From: Siphonodentalium dalli
Lineage: Eukaryota; Mollusca; Scaphopoda; Gadilida; Siphonodentaliidae
Assembly (NCBI GenBank): GCA_032622095.1
Contig: CP136067.1
Location: 78,146,705-78,210,704, forward strand
Direction: 5' to 3'
DNA: 64,000 nucleotides
Shown here in pieces: positions 1 through 10,588 of the stretch. Position 1 is the stretch's first letter; every line of letters starts with the position of its first letter. The position numbers and the translations under genes are program-made. Under the pieces are notes generated by a model. That model ran no database searches and was not told the DNA's origin. It was given only the letters and a program-made list of their open reading frames with translations.

Positions 1-343
1 TAATTGCATTCCGCGTTTCGTTTTGCATCCGTATTTTACGCATGGGTAGCCGTTTAGCAGCTTCGGTTGTAATAAAGAGCGTTGATCATTAACACCTCCG
101 AATATGGTCAATATAAAGATCGTTGATGCCTTAACCCCCGAAGTGGCGTTTGCGGTGATTTTGATGATTGTGAGTGGAGAAAGGGTGCTCAGAGCTTCTC
201 CAAAACGCGACAACTACGGTGTCCGTGGATTTTCACCCTTAGATGGGAAGTTTGAACTCAATCGAGCCAGCCGTTTTCGATTCTATAAAGTACACATATA
301 CACACACATATATATATACGGAAGTCTCAAAATATATAGTAGA
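1..343 (-). mobile_element. A2 element, 5' part (window-truncated)
   Basis: Only the 5' portion (minus orientation) lies in the window. It holds the AAAGAGCGTT module near 75-84, the conserved 'aagtttgaactcaat..agccgttttcgattct' block near 250-285, a (CA)n/(TA)n tract and the AT-rich end reading GA just before the CTAG of the next element at 344. The open frame at 104-355 recurs in other A2 copies but resembles no protein I know and is probably a by-product of repeat conservation. Confidence 0.6.
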
Positions 344-1193
344 CTAGCATGTTAGCCCGCCACTGGCGGCGTTGGTCAGAAACATGATATTTTTTTGGCT
401 TTTCAACGAGTTAATTGTGCCTTTTTAATCAAGAGAAATTATGGTACCCGTCCCTAAAAGATTTAAGGTACATCGGGCGGAAAGAACTGACCCGATGAAA
501 AATTGTTGTGCCCGACGTTGTCCGGGATATTCAAAAACCAAATTTCAAGTCGATAGCTCCATCCGTTTCCGAGATCTGGTGTGCGCATGCGCTGCACGGG
601 CGTCGCACGGGCTCGCCAATACGACAACGACGACCACCTGGTCAAACTACACTCACGTACCAAGTTTCGTCCCGATCGGTCGAGGTGTTGGTATCTGATG
701 CAAAAGACGAAATTGTGAGTGTTGGTTTGTAACCGGGATTTCTGAGAAGCATTATGCCTATATCCACTTTAACTACCCCCTCCTAAGCCCTGACCTAAGT
801 GTCATACATACTATAACAATGATGTTGTAAGAGTACTATGGCATCCAATAAATCTCCCCGCATAGCTAACCACTCAAAAGTATTGTTCCCGTATATCTCT
901 CTGCAGATGCTAATAACGTTGAATGGTAAACAGACGCTCTTTATAGCGATGCGTCAAAAACAAACGCTCATTAAATTATCACTTGATTAACCACCGCAGT
1001 GCCGTTTTTTTGTGATTGACATTGGAGAACGGGTGCTCTGATCTTCTTCAAAACGCGACAACTACGGTGTCCGTGGTATTTTACACTTATATACGAAGTT
1101 TGAGCTCAATCTGTCCACGCGTTTTCGATTCCATGAAGTACAAACACACATATATACATATATATACGGAGTTCACAAAATATATAGTATAGA
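344..1193 (-). mobile_element. A2-type non-autonomous Helitron-like element
   Basis: It begins (3' end) with CTAG and the small palindrome CGCCAcTGGCG, and ends in an AT-rich stretch with GA before the next CTAG. At 463-663 it includes a block otherwise typical of A1 (the 'gcacgggctcgccaatacgacaac' region and the 'cgtcccgatcggtcga' block), so it is a mosaic of A1 and A2 sequence. No coding content is supported. Confidence 0.6.
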
Positions 1194-2011
1194 CTAGCAG
1201 GTTAGCCCGCCACTGGCGTGGTTGGTCAGAAACATGACATTTTTTTTAATTATTTTGGTTTTATTTATTTATTTATTTTGAATTTTTTAATATTAATTTA
1301 ATGTTTTTTTAAATTTAATTAATTATTTTTAATTTTTTTTAATTTTAAATTGTTTTAATTAATTTTTTTAATGAATTTTTTGTTTCTGGCGGAAAAATTG
1401 ACCCGATGAAATCCCCCCTTCCTAGGAACGACAGACAACGCATTGTTTGTTTTTCAATGAGATAATTCATGGTACCCGTCCTAAACACCCCTGTCCCCGA
1501 ATTGACCCGATGAAATCCCCCCTTCCTAGGAACGACAGACAACGCATTGTTTGTTTTTCAATGAGTTAATTCGGGTAATCCCGTCGTGAAATCTCTCTGC
1601 ATAATATTTCGAGCGATAGCGTTGCGTTGAATTGTAATCAAACGCTGCTTAGATCAATTCTGCCTTTTTAATCGAGATAATTGCATTTAGTCGCGCATCC
1701 GTTTTTCGGACGCATGGGGTCAGTCGTTTAGCCACGTCCATTGCAATAAAGAGCGTTAATCCTTAACACCTCCGAATATGGTCAATATATCGTTGATGCC
1801 TTAACCCCCGAAGTGGCGTTTGCGGTGATTTTGATGATTGGGAAGGGAGAAGAGGTGCTCTGAGCTTCTCCAAAACGCGACCACGGCGGTGTTCGTGGGA
1901 TTTTAAACTTATATACGAAATTTGAGCTCAATCTGTACACGCGTTTTCGATTCTATGAAGTACCCACATACACACACATATATATACGGAAGTCTCAAAT
2001 TATATAGTAGA
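1194..2011 (-). mobile_element. A2-type non-autonomous Helitron-like element
   Basis: It is bounded by CTAG at 1,194 and by GA|CTAG at 2,010-2,015. It has an AT-rich interior (about 1,245-1,380, nearly all A/T), then a 101-bp direct repeat (a 'cccccttcctaggaacgacagac' block near 1,410 and 1,515), the AAAGAGCGTT module near 1,749 and the (CA)n/(TA)n end. Confidence 0.6.
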
Positions 2012-3081
2012 CTAGCAGGTTAGCCCGCCACTGGCGTGCTTGGTCAGAAACATGACAATGTTTTATGTTTTGTTTGTGTTTTTCAATGATTTAATATTGG
2101 GGTTTTCAATATTTTACCCGATTTGACCTTGAATTGATCATTTTCAAGGTCAAGGTCATGTCGGGGTCACAATATATCATTTGTGGGTACCCGTTTGAAG
2201 GTTAAGACTGACCCGATGAAAAATTCCCCCGTTGCTAGGAACGACAGACATAAGAATATTTCACACAATGCGACGTCGACGATCACCGTGTGTTTTTACA
2301 CTTATATACGAAGTTTGAGCTCACCTAGGGCGGAAAAACTTACAAGATCCGCGTTCTTAGGAACAAAACACGCTCCGCGTTCTTGGGAACACAACACGCT
2401 CATGTCTATACACGCCCAGACCCAGAAGAGGTATGATTTTTTTTAACCTGCCCGTGGCCATTGAGCAGCCCCTGAAAGAGGTTGTCCACCCTTACGAGAT
2501 GGTCAATAGTCCCAGCAAAGTTAATCCCGTCGTGAACCCCATCCTCGCAAAGAGCGGACAGTCAATTAATCCCGTCGTGAACGCCATCACCGACGAGACG
2601 TATGTTTGGTATCATGTGTTGCGTTCTAAAAATAGGAAAGCACTTGTTCCCGTATACGTTTGCGTAAATACGAAATTGTGAGTGTTGGTTTGTAACCGGG
2701 ATTTCTGAGAAGCATTATGCATATAACTACACCCCTAAGCCCTGACCTAAGTATCATACATACTATAACAATGATGTTGTAAGAGTACTATGGTATCCAA
2801 TAAATCTCCCCGCATAGGAAACCACTCAATGTTCCCGTATGGCTCTCTGCAGATGCTAATAACGTTGAATGGTAAACAGACGCTCTTTATAGCGATGCGT
2901 CAAAAACAAACGCTCATTAAATAATCACTTGATTAACCCACGCCGTGCCTTTGCGGTGAATTGGGAGTGGATAAAGGGTGCTCAGAGCTTCTCCAAAACG
3001 CGACAACTACGGTGTTCGTTGTTTTTACCCTTAGATGGGAAGTTTGAACTCAATTGAGCCAGCCGTTTTCGATTCTATAAA

Positions 3082-3117
<36 letters not shown>

Positions 3118-3139
3118 GGAAGTCTCAAAATATATAGTA
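2012..3139 (-). mobile_element. A2-type element, first copy of the duplicated pair
   Basis: CTAG plus the CGCCAcTGGCG hairpin lies at the left. The interior carries a nuclear-receptor-like half-site block near 2,128-2,165, the CGCTCTTTATAG module near 2,881 and a (TA)n run at about 3,086-3,116. With the A1 element at 3,140 it forms a 1,678-bp unit that is repeated from 3,690. It preserves the uninterrupted version of the site occupied by the LINE in the second copy. Confidence 0.65.
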
Positions 3140-3689
3140 CTAGCCGATGAGCCCGACGTTGTCCGGGCTATTCAAAAACCAAATTTCAAGTCGATAGCTC
3201 TACCCAGCGCTATTCAAAAACCAAATTTCAAGTCGATAGCTCTACCCGTTTCCGAGATCTGGTCTGCGCATGCGCGAAGCTGGCGTCGCACGGGCTCTGC
3301 GACCAGATAAAACTCGTATCCGGGGCAAGATACATTCACATAGCAAATTTCAAGTCGATAGCTCCACCCGTTTCCGAGATCTCGTCTGCGAATGCGCGAA
3401 GATGGCGTCGCACGGACTCGGCGACCCGATAACATTCGTATCCGGGGCAAGATACATTCACATAGCAAATTTCAAGTCGATAGCTCCACCCGTTTCCGAG
3501 ATCTCGTCTGCGCATGCGCTGCACGGGCGCCGCACGGGCTCGCCAATACGACAACGTCCACCGCCTGGTCAAACTACACACGTACCAAGTTTCGTCCCGA
3601 TCGGTCGAGAATCGTAGATTTGTATCAATGACAGACAAACATACAAACAAACATACAGACAAACAGAGGTCTTCAAAATATATATGAGA
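3140..3689 (-). mobile_element. A1-type element with internal 122-bp repeats
   Basis: Left end is CTAG followed by the hairpin-forming segment (AGCCCG..CGGGCT). The interior has 122-bp tandem units starting 'aaatttcaagtcgatagctc' (about 3,180-3,500), then the 'cgtcccgatcggtcgagaatcg' block, an (ACAG/ACAA)n tract and an AT-rich end reading GA before the next CTAG. The overlapping frames here on both strands come from the GC-rich tandem repeat and are not genes. Confidence 0.65.
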
Positions 3690-4364
3690 CTAGCAGGTTA
3701 GCCGCCACTGGCGTGCTTGGTCAGAAACATGAAACATGACAATGTTTTATGTTTTGTTTGTGTTTTTCAATGAGTTAATATTGGGTTTTTCAATATTTTA
3801 CCCGATTTGACCTTGAATTGATCATTTTCAAGGTCAAGGTCATGTCGGGGTCACAATATATAATTTGTGGGTACCCGTTTGAAGGTTAAGACTGACCCGA
3901 TGAAAAATTCCCCCGTTCCTAGGAACGACAGACATAAGAATATTTCACACAATGCGACGTCGACGATCCCCGTGTGTTTTTACACTTATATACGAAGTTT
4001 GAGCTCACCTAGGGCGGAAAAACTTACAAGATCCGCGTTCTTAGGAACACAACACGCTCCGCGTTCTTAGGAACACAACACGCTCATGTCTATACACGCC
4101 CAGACCCAGAAGAGGTATGATTTGTTTTAACCTGCCCGTGGCCATTGAGCAGCCCCTGAAAGAGGTTGTCCACCCTTACGAGATGGCCAATAGTCCCAGC
4201 AAAGTTAATCCCATCGTGAACCCCATCCTCGCAAAGAGCGGACAGTCAATTAATCCCGTCGTGAACGCCATCACAGACGAGACGTATGTTTGGTATCATG
4301 TGTTGCGTTCTAAAAATAGGAAAGCACTTGTTCCCGTATACGTTTGCGTAAATACGAAATTGTG

Positions 4365-4375
4365 AGTGTTGGTTT
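4365..4375. repeat. LINE target site duplication, left copy
   Basis: AGTGTTGGTTT is identical to 10,125-10,135. The undisrupted A2 paralogue carries it once, followed directly by the sequence found right of the LINE. Confidence 0.8.
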
Positions 4376-4685
4376 AGTTTAAACATATTTATTTGTCTGA
4401 TTTCAATAACACATATAGGAAATGATACATACATTTTTATATAGACAATGGGATTGGAGGACAAGTGCTTACTCACTTATGAGTACCTCCTCTCCCATTT
4501 GCTATTACACTGAAAAATAAATCAAGAATAATGGCATTGCAACATGACTACCAAAGGCAAGTTGAACTTATATACATGTACATATCACCGGTCGTTTCCC
4601 GCCCCCGAGTCAGTCTTTTGTTTATACATGAATTACTTGAAAGTCGTCTTTGATTGAGTCATTTGCTGGCTTGTATATGTATTTG
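4376..4685 (-). other. LINE 3' UTR
   Basis: This lies between the RT stop and the target duplication on the minus strand. It contains no poly-A signal in a convincing position, and the element ends in a short A/T-rich sequence rather than a poly-A tail, as is common in the CR1/L2 group. Confidence 0.6.
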
Positions 4686-6272
4686 CTAGACTTGGTCAAT
4701 AGCATCTAGTTTTGTCTCACGGATGAATGATTGTACAGCTAAGAAAAATTTTTCATTGTCGCAATCGGGTAGAGCAGGGTCTCCAAATAGCAGAATTTTT
4801 AGTGAGTAAATATTATAAGGAAGTAATTTATTCAATAGGCGAATTCTTGGGATCGAATGTAGGCAACAATCAAAGAAATAATGGAAGGCATTTTCTTCTC
4901 CATTTCCACATGAGCAGTCTTTGCAACTTGCAATGTAATTTTGAACCTTATCTGATAGGAGGTTGCTACATTCACATCGTAATCTGCAGTGATATATATT
5001 TTCAGTCCGCTTTCCTACATTGTAATATTTGGGGGGTTTGGGTATTTCTGGTTTAAATGTGTTTAGATAACATTGTAGGTTAAGATCTCGAGTCTTAATT
5101 TTGGTTGCATTCCAATTTTTTACACACGTGGGCATGAATGTTGACTCCATTCTTTTTGTATTAGGTTTAAAATGTATAAAGTTTGATGCAAATCTAGTAT
5201 CGTGGTCGCTTATATCGGAGAATTTTGGGGGAAGTAAGTCAACTAAATATTTGGGCACTTTGTGATTTACAATGTTATGAAAAAGTGAAAGTCTTTTTGT
5301 TTGTCTTCTTTCTGAAAGTGTTTCCCAACCCATTTCGGTTAGTATTCGTTTGCGAGGTACAGATCTCGTACAGCCACTTATAATGCGTGCGGCTTCATAT
5401 TCTACATCATCTAGTTGTTTGAGTAACTTGTCTGGTGCTCCAGCCCAGACACTACTTGCATATTCCATGATTGGGCGTACGTGTGACAAATAGAGGATTT
5501 CAAGAGTTTTGCGGTTTAAAAGATACTTGAGTCTTCGTAGTTGGGATAATTTAGCATAAGCTCTGGCACATACATTTTCTATATAACTGTCCCATGTTAA
5601 GTCGTCATCTATTTCCATGCCTAGATGCCTGTGCTGTTTAGAGTAATCAAGTCTCAATCCATCAAAGGTTATGAGCGGTCTCTCAAGGTTTTGAGAACTT
5701 GTGAAAAATAGTAATTTTGTCTTAGAATTATTAAATTTAACTATCCATGTGTCCGCCCACTTTCTTATTTTCTCCATGTCGTTATTTACACTATGTTCAA
5801 GGCTTTGTATGTCCGTATCGGATTTTATGAGGCATGTGTCATCGGCGTATAGTCTGATTTGTGATTCTATGTTGTCAGCAATATCGTTTATATAGATTAA
5901 AAATAGCAGCGGGCCGACTACGGACCCCTGGGGGACCCCTGCTGTTACTGGCGAATATTTAGAAAAGCTAGAATTTATTTGCACCCTTTGTTGCCGTCCG
6001 TCAAGATAATTTGTGAACCATTTATGCAAGTTGTCTGTTATTCCATAGTGTTTTAATTTGAGTAACAGACCTTGGTGCCATACTTTGTCAAACGCTTTCG
6101 AGATGTCACAGAAAACAGCACACGTGCTTTGTTCATTGTCTACAGCGTGGTGTATTCTATGAAAAATTTCAACAAGTTGGAGTTCGGTACTGTGGCCTGG
6201 TATAAAACCGGATTGGTATTTATATAGTAAGTTGTTTGTATTTAAATGATTAAAGACTTTGTTGAATACCAC
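4686..6272 (-). CDS. LINE reverse transcriptase segment with C-terminal Cys/His motif
   Basis: 528 residues are open. RT motifs in order: QSGFIPGHST at 20-29, motif A CDISKAFD with D56 and D62, motif B GVPQGS at 112-117, motif C YADD at 142-145, then HLGMEID at 216-222 and the thumb/connection region with YASSVW at 271-276. Near the C-terminus C450, C453, C455, H464 and C469/C470 form the zinc-binding-like cluster seen in many CR1/Jockey LINEs. The enzyme would copy the element RNA at the nicked target. The first codon (6,272) is not an ATG and is only where the frame resumes after the break, so the true protein started upstream at 8,052. All catalytic residues are retained, so decay is recent. 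Confidence 0.88.
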   Translation of the reverse strand: MVFNKVFNHLNTNNLLYKYQSGFIPGHSTELQLVEIFHRIHHAVDNEQSTCAVFCDISKAFDKVWHQGLLLKLKHYGITDNLHKWFTNYLDGRQQRVQINSSFSKYSPVTAGVPQGSVVGPLLFLIYINDIADNIESQIRLYADDTCLIKSDTDIQSLEHSVNNDMEKIRKWADTWIVKFNNSKTKLLFFTSSQNLERPLITFDGLRLDYSKQHRHLGMEIDDDLTWDSYIENVCARAYAKLSQLRRLKYLLNRKTLEILYLSHVRPIMEYASSVWAGAPDKLLKQLDDVEYEAARIISGCTRSVPRKRILTEMGWETLSERRQTKRLSLFHNIVNHKVPKYLVDLLPPKFSDISDHDTRFASNFIHFKPNTKRMESTFMPTCVKNWNATKIKTRDLNLQCYLNTFKPEIPKPPKYYNVGKRTENIYHCRLRCECSNLLSDKVQNYIASCKDCSCGNGEENAFHYFFDCCLHSIPRIRLLNKLLPYNIYSLKILLFGDPALPDCDNEKFFLAVQSFIRETKLDAIDQV

Positions 6273-6588
6273 TTTTTCTAATATTTTACCAATACAGCTT
6301 ATCCGAAATTCTGATGTGACGGTTTAAAGACTACATTATTGATATATAGTTATTTGGATCACTGCGGTCACCATTTTTAAATATTGGTATTATGTTTGCT
6401 CTTTTCCATGCCACAGGGAAACAACAGCTCTTAAATGATTTATTAAAAATATAATATAAGGGTTTACTGATGGAGCTGCATGTTTCCCTGAGCAATTTAT
6501 TGTTTATCCCATCAGGACCGTTTGCCTTCTTAACAGGAAGGCATTTTAGAATGTCAAATATTTCTTTCTCATTTGTTTTAATTTCTTT
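6273..6588 (-). pseudogene. Broken junction of the LINE ORF (RT finger region)
   Basis: After the stop at 6,589-6,591 the same reading frame continues for about 85 codons. It contains NGPDG (about 6,522-6,508) and AWKRANIIPIFK, typical of the RT finger subdomain of CR1/Jockey elements. It then reaches a TAG at 6,333-6,331 and the frame shifts. The RT frame downstream is offset, and the spacing between NNY and SCIGK is longer than usual, suggesting a small insertion near 6,305-6,340. Confidence 0.7.
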
Positions 6589-8052
6589 TTAAAACTTATT
6601 GGTTCTATCTGCAAAGGTCGGGGGCTCCATTTTATTGGTTTCTAGTGTGCCATGTTTAGTGAATATCTCATTGAGGAGTTCTGCCTTTTGAATCTCATCT
6701 TCAATATCCGTATTACCTGATTTCAGTATAGGTATTGTATTGTCGGTCGAAAAATTGTTGAGAAGTTGTTTTACAGTGTGCCAGAATTGTTTTGGTTTAG
6801 TATTCACACTTAAGTTTTCGTCTAGATCGCTCATGTATCTTTCCTTTGCTGCTTTTTTTAAATTGTTAACTTTGTTTCGAACACACTTGTATTTGTTCCA
6901 ATCAGACTCCATATTTCTACGAACTGCCAGTTTTTTCAGTCGGTCGCGTTTTCGGATATGTTTTCTGATGATACCGTCAAACCAGGGTTTATCACGATTT
7001 CGGATTGTTATCTCATGGTATGGGATATGTTTTTTGGAGACCTCTAAGAAGGTTTCAGTGAATTTGTCAACCATTTTATCTATATACGTCGAGTCGGCTT
7101 CGGTATGTAACATTTGTTTCCAGTCGATATTGAAGAGTTCCATGTTTATTCTCTCATAGTTGCCCTTTGAATAATTCCAAACAGAACGTTTGTAGGATTT
7201 TGGTTTATATATTGGGACACACACTTCAACCGACGTTGCAAGGTGGTCTGATACTCCGAGATCATAAGTAGAGGGGTTCATTGATTTAATGGTGTCACTT
7301 ATTATGATCGGGTCTAATAAAGTTTCCGAGTTTCCTGCTATTCTAGTTGGTCCGCTTATGACATTTTTTAGAGTAAATTTTTTCATGATTGACTGAAGAG
7401 GACCTGATCTTTTCAGCAAATCGCAATTTAAATCGCCTACTATCACCAGCGAAGAATTTATGGACAAGGCACGTTCGATCGCTTCATCTAGTTTTTTCCA
7501 ATATGTCTCAATACATTCGTTATCTGAACGGTAAGTTACGCAAAGAATAAATTTGTGCTTGGTTCCCACCTCAAACCATAAAATCTCATCTTCAAAACAT
7601 AAAAAGTCTAGCAATTTAAAGGTGATATGAGTCGAGAAATATACGGCGAGTCCGCCACCACGTTCATTCCTATCAAGTCGAATTGGAGGTTGACAGTTAG
7701 ATAAGGTAATGTTTTCACTGGGAAAGTTTGCATTTAGATGTGTTTCGCTAAAGCAGATGATATCAAAATCATCTATCTCCTCTGCAATGTGTGATATTTT
7801 GTTTCTGATACTTCGTATATTGTAGTGAAAAACTGAAAGAGTTTCTTGTTCAAAAGGTCCAGGGTTCTTTTCTGTGTCATTTGATAATATGATGAGGAGG
7901 GAGAGAAGGAGGAATACAGCAAGGTGTCTACAGCGACGAGGGTCGAATGCCAGATTAGTTGGTTTTGAAAAGTTGAGTTTGATGTTACCAGAACGCCAGC
8001 GTATTTTGAATAGACCGATCGCCTGCCTATACTGCATTAGTGGTACATTCAT
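6589..8052 (-). CDS. LINE apurinic-type endonuclease segment, with 2A-like motif
   Basis: The product (487 residues as read) is the N-terminal half of the LINE polyprotein. Residues 1-40 are basic and unrecognised. Residues about 43-57 are a leucine/isoleucine-rich stretch, directly followed by D-T-E-K-N-P-G-P at 59-66, which fits the ribosome-skipping 2A consensus DxExNPGP. An exonuclease-endonuclease-phosphatase fold follows, with N78 (HYN), E103 (SETH), D207/N209 (GDLN) and the C-terminal SDH at 268-270, the residues expected of APE-type LINE endonucleases that nick the target. The start is the first ATG in frame. The stop at 6,589-6,591 is probably a mutation, because the same frame continues into conserved RT finger motifs. 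If the 2A motif works, residues 1-65 would be released as a separate peptide. Confidence 0.85.
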   Translation of the reverse strand: MNVPLMQYRQAIGLFKIRWRSGNIKLNFSKPTNLAFDPRRCRHLAVFLLLSLLIILSNDTEKNPGPFEQETLSVFHYNIRSIRNKISHIAEEIDDFDIICFSETHLNANFPSENITLSNCQPPIRLDRNERGGGLAVYFSTHITFKLLDFLCFEDEILWFEVGTKHKFILCVTYRSDNECIETYWKKLDEAIERALSINSSLVIVGDLNCDLLKRSGPLQSIMKKFTLKNVISGPTRIAGNSETLLDPIIISDTIKSMNPSTYDLGVSDHLATSVEVCVPIYKPKSYKRSVWNYSKGNYERINMELFNIDWKQMLHTEADSTYIDKMVDKFTETFLEVSKKHIPYHEITIRNRDKPWFDGIIRKHIRKRDRLKKLAVRRNMESDWNKYKCVRNKVNNLKKAAKERYMSDLDENLSVNTKPKQFWHTVKQLLNNFSTDNTIPILKSGNTDIEDEIQKAELLNEIFTKHGTLETNKMEPPTFADRTNKF

Positions 8053-10124
8053 CGATAATATAGTAATTTAGACATGTAGTATAGGCTTGCGATCGTGACT
8101 GGTCGTGAACGGACTTTCATGAAATGATAGAACATGACATCGATGGGTTTGAAACGACTGGTGAATGGTGGTGTAACAAAGAAAATTGTATAACAAAAAT
8201 AAACATAATATATATAAACTTGTACGTTGGAGCTTTGGTAGATCATTTGATCGGAAATACGGCTGACTACCCAGCCGATGATACTGGATGATAGGGAATT
8301 TTGTATAATGTTTTCAGCGCGAAGACTTAGTTGGAAAACGTTCACTATCTAGTGTGGTGTTTTTGATTACTGCAAATTAGTGCTGTAAAAATTTAGTCTT
8401 TTAAAGACCAGACAAACATTTAAATGACATAACCAGGTTGGTCAAAGTTAAATCTTATTTGTGGGGGTGCACTTTTTTAAGAATTACAGTTTTGGAAATG
8501 TTTAAACTATATAAGTTCTGTGAAATTTGTTATCAAAAATGAGTATAATTTTTATAATAGAGTTATCTCCAGTTCGGTAGATTTTAATTTCACTAAGATT
8601 TACATTAAAAGTCTTGTTTTGTTTTATCAACTATCCGGACCTATATAGGACAGATAAGTACACATATGGAGAGGCTATGTTTAAAATGTGTATACGTTTC
8701 TACGAGATAAAGGCGCCATGTCAGACACCATTGGTCCGCTTCCATCTTCTGTTAGTTAAGATGCTGTGCAAAGTGACGTGAAAGGTCAAGGAGATGCAGC
8801 CAGCGGCCAGCCACGCGATGGAGGAGAAATATGTTTGGTTTTTGGTTCAGGAATATTTAACATATATAGTTGTATTTTCGTTTGTGAACGATGGTTAGAA
8901 TTTAGTTCGACCATCTAGCCTCTAAGAGCAATGTTCTGATTCTTAATTTTATCTGGAAAGAACGTTATCTCAGTCCATTGGCATTGGCTATATTCAGTGC
9001 ATCATATCGGGGTCAAATCAGTACAGTACAGTATTGATCAAAACAAAATTATTATGAATGTTTAAGTTATGTATTATGATTCATGGGTCTTTGCTAAAAG
9101 TTTTTTAAATGTTTTTTTGTTTGTTTGATTTTTGTTTTGTTTTTTTTGGAGTGCTATACGGTAATATAGTTTCAAAGTCAGTTTAAAGCATGATCTTACG
9201 ATATGGCGATTGCTTAATAACTTCAATTCTTTACAAATTTAGGATTTCTCAGCACAAGTTTGGCGAGTATCCTGAAATTTATAGCAATAGCAATATATGG
9301 AAACCAAAACCTTTGTAATATTGAGTTGAATTCCTGGTTGTTGGAAGTTGGTTTTGGTGAGCTAGTATCATAGTCCAGTTGTATACTTGTTTAGAATAAT
9401 GTTTCGTGTTAAAGCGACAATTCTTCATATCTGTTATGATATGTTTATTTATTATTTATTTTATTTTATTAATTTAAGTTTTTTTTGTTTTTTTGTTGTT
9501 ATGGTATCCCGTCAAAATATCAGTCCATGTATTACTCGAGATGGCACTCATATATCACTTGGTTATATGAATATGTACCATTAAGGGGGAGATCAAGCAA
9601 CCAACTCCGATAGGGGACCTCCATGAAAAACTCCTCAGCATTAGTTAGATATGAAGCAACTGTGGAACTAATGCAACCACAGTTTAGCAGAAACAACATT
9701 TGACTGATGGCCTGTCTTCATTAATCAGGAAATTGTTGCTATAAATTTTATTTGATATGAAATATCAGTATCAATATGATATAAATGATTCAATATCAAT
9801 ATTAATATTATTTTTTTTAGTTAAAACCATGCTAGATGAATAATTGTAATCTTTCATTGTGGATATAGATTAGATATCTCCATAATTTAAGAGAAGATAA
9901 AAGTACAGATGTACTGTAAGTCATGAAACATTGGGCCAGCATTATCTAACAGATGTCGGGTCTGAATCTTGGATGTGCATACAAAGGTTAGGTTTCCATA
10001 TACTTATCATAATACAGGTACAAATAACTCTCATCAGAACAATTTGGCACATAACAAAGTAGATGCCACATGATTTAACAGCATACAATAAATAGAAAAT
10101 TATAACAAATTTCATAAACATGAA
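8053..10124 (-). other. LINE 5' region without recognisable ORF1
   Basis: Two kilobases between the endonuclease ATG and the 5' target duplication. No reading frame resembles a LINE ORF1 (no coiled coil, RRM or zinc-knuckle pattern). The longest frame (8,049-8,345, minus) has no recognisable motif. The region is T-rich in places (about 9,100-9,145 and 9,440-9,500 on the plus strand). It may be a long 5' UTR with an internal promoter, or hold a decayed ORF1. Confidence 0.5.
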
Positions 10125-10135
10125 AGTGTTGGTTT
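10125..10135. repeat. LINE target site duplication, right copy
   Basis: AGTGTTGGTTT, followed by 'gtaacctggattt', which corresponds to 'gtaaccgggattt' of the intact A2 copy near 2,693. Confidence 0.8.
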
Positions 10136-10526
10136 GTAACCTGGATTTATGAGAAGCATTATGCCTATAACTACACCCCTAAGCCCTGACCTAAGTATCA
10201 TACATACTATAACAATGATGTTGTAAGAGTACTATGGCATCCAATAAATCTCCCCGCATAGGAAACCACTCAATGTTCCCGTATAGCTCTCTGCAGATGC
10301 TAATAACGTTGAATGGTAAACAGACGCTCTTTATAGCGATGCGTCAAAAACAAACGCTCATTAAATAATCACTTGATTAACCCACGCCGTGCCTTTGCGG
10401 TGAATTGGGAGTGGATAAAGGGTGCTCAGAGCTTCTCCAAAACGCGACAACTACGGTGTTCGTGGGTTTGTACCCTTAGATGGGAAGTTTGAACTCAATT
10501 AAGCCAGCCGTTTTCGATTCTATAAA

Positions 10527-10566
<40 letters not shown>

Positions 10567-10588
10567 GGAAGTCTCAAAATATATAGTA

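Larger units (their letters stand above)
4376..10124 (-). mobile_element. LINE (CR1/Jockey-type non-LTR retrotransposon), 5.75 kb
   Basis: Inserted in an A2 element and flanked by the 11-bp direct repeat AGTGTTGGTTT (4,365-4,375 and 10,125-10,135). The pre-insertion sequence is seen intact at about 2,683. On the minus strand it runs from a ~2.07-kb 5' region (8,053-10,124) through endonuclease and reverse transcriptase to a ~310-bp 3' UTR ending 'ATGTTTAAACT' without a long poly-A. Both ends are present with a clean duplication, so it looks full length rather than 5' truncated. The coding frame has at least one in-frame stop (6,589-6,591) and one frame break (about 6,273-6,335), so this copy is inactive but fairly young. 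Confidence 0.85.
3690..10588 (-). mobile_element. A2-type element, second copy, split by a LINE
   Basis: Parts 3,690-4,375 and 10,125-10,588 match the A2 element at 2,012-3,139 nearly base for base. The intervening 4,376-10,124 is a LINE. The right part repeats the (TA)n run (about 10,530-10,565) and the CGCTCTTTATAG module (about 10,324). Confidence 0.65.

Noticed and set aside
3140..3170. Hammerhead ribozyme suggested by '(c)CGATGAGCCC..GGGCT' and by 'CTGATGTGCCC..GGGC' at 21,364
   Set aside because: The second catalytic box (CGAAA) is absent after the stem and the first box departs from CUGAUGA, so only a plain hairpin is supported.
3180..3500. Direct repeats with similar spacing, CRISPR-like at first glance
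   Set aside because: The whole 122-bp unit is conserved with no unique spacers, the genome is eukaryotic, and no cas-like genes exist. It is a minisatellite inside A1 elements.
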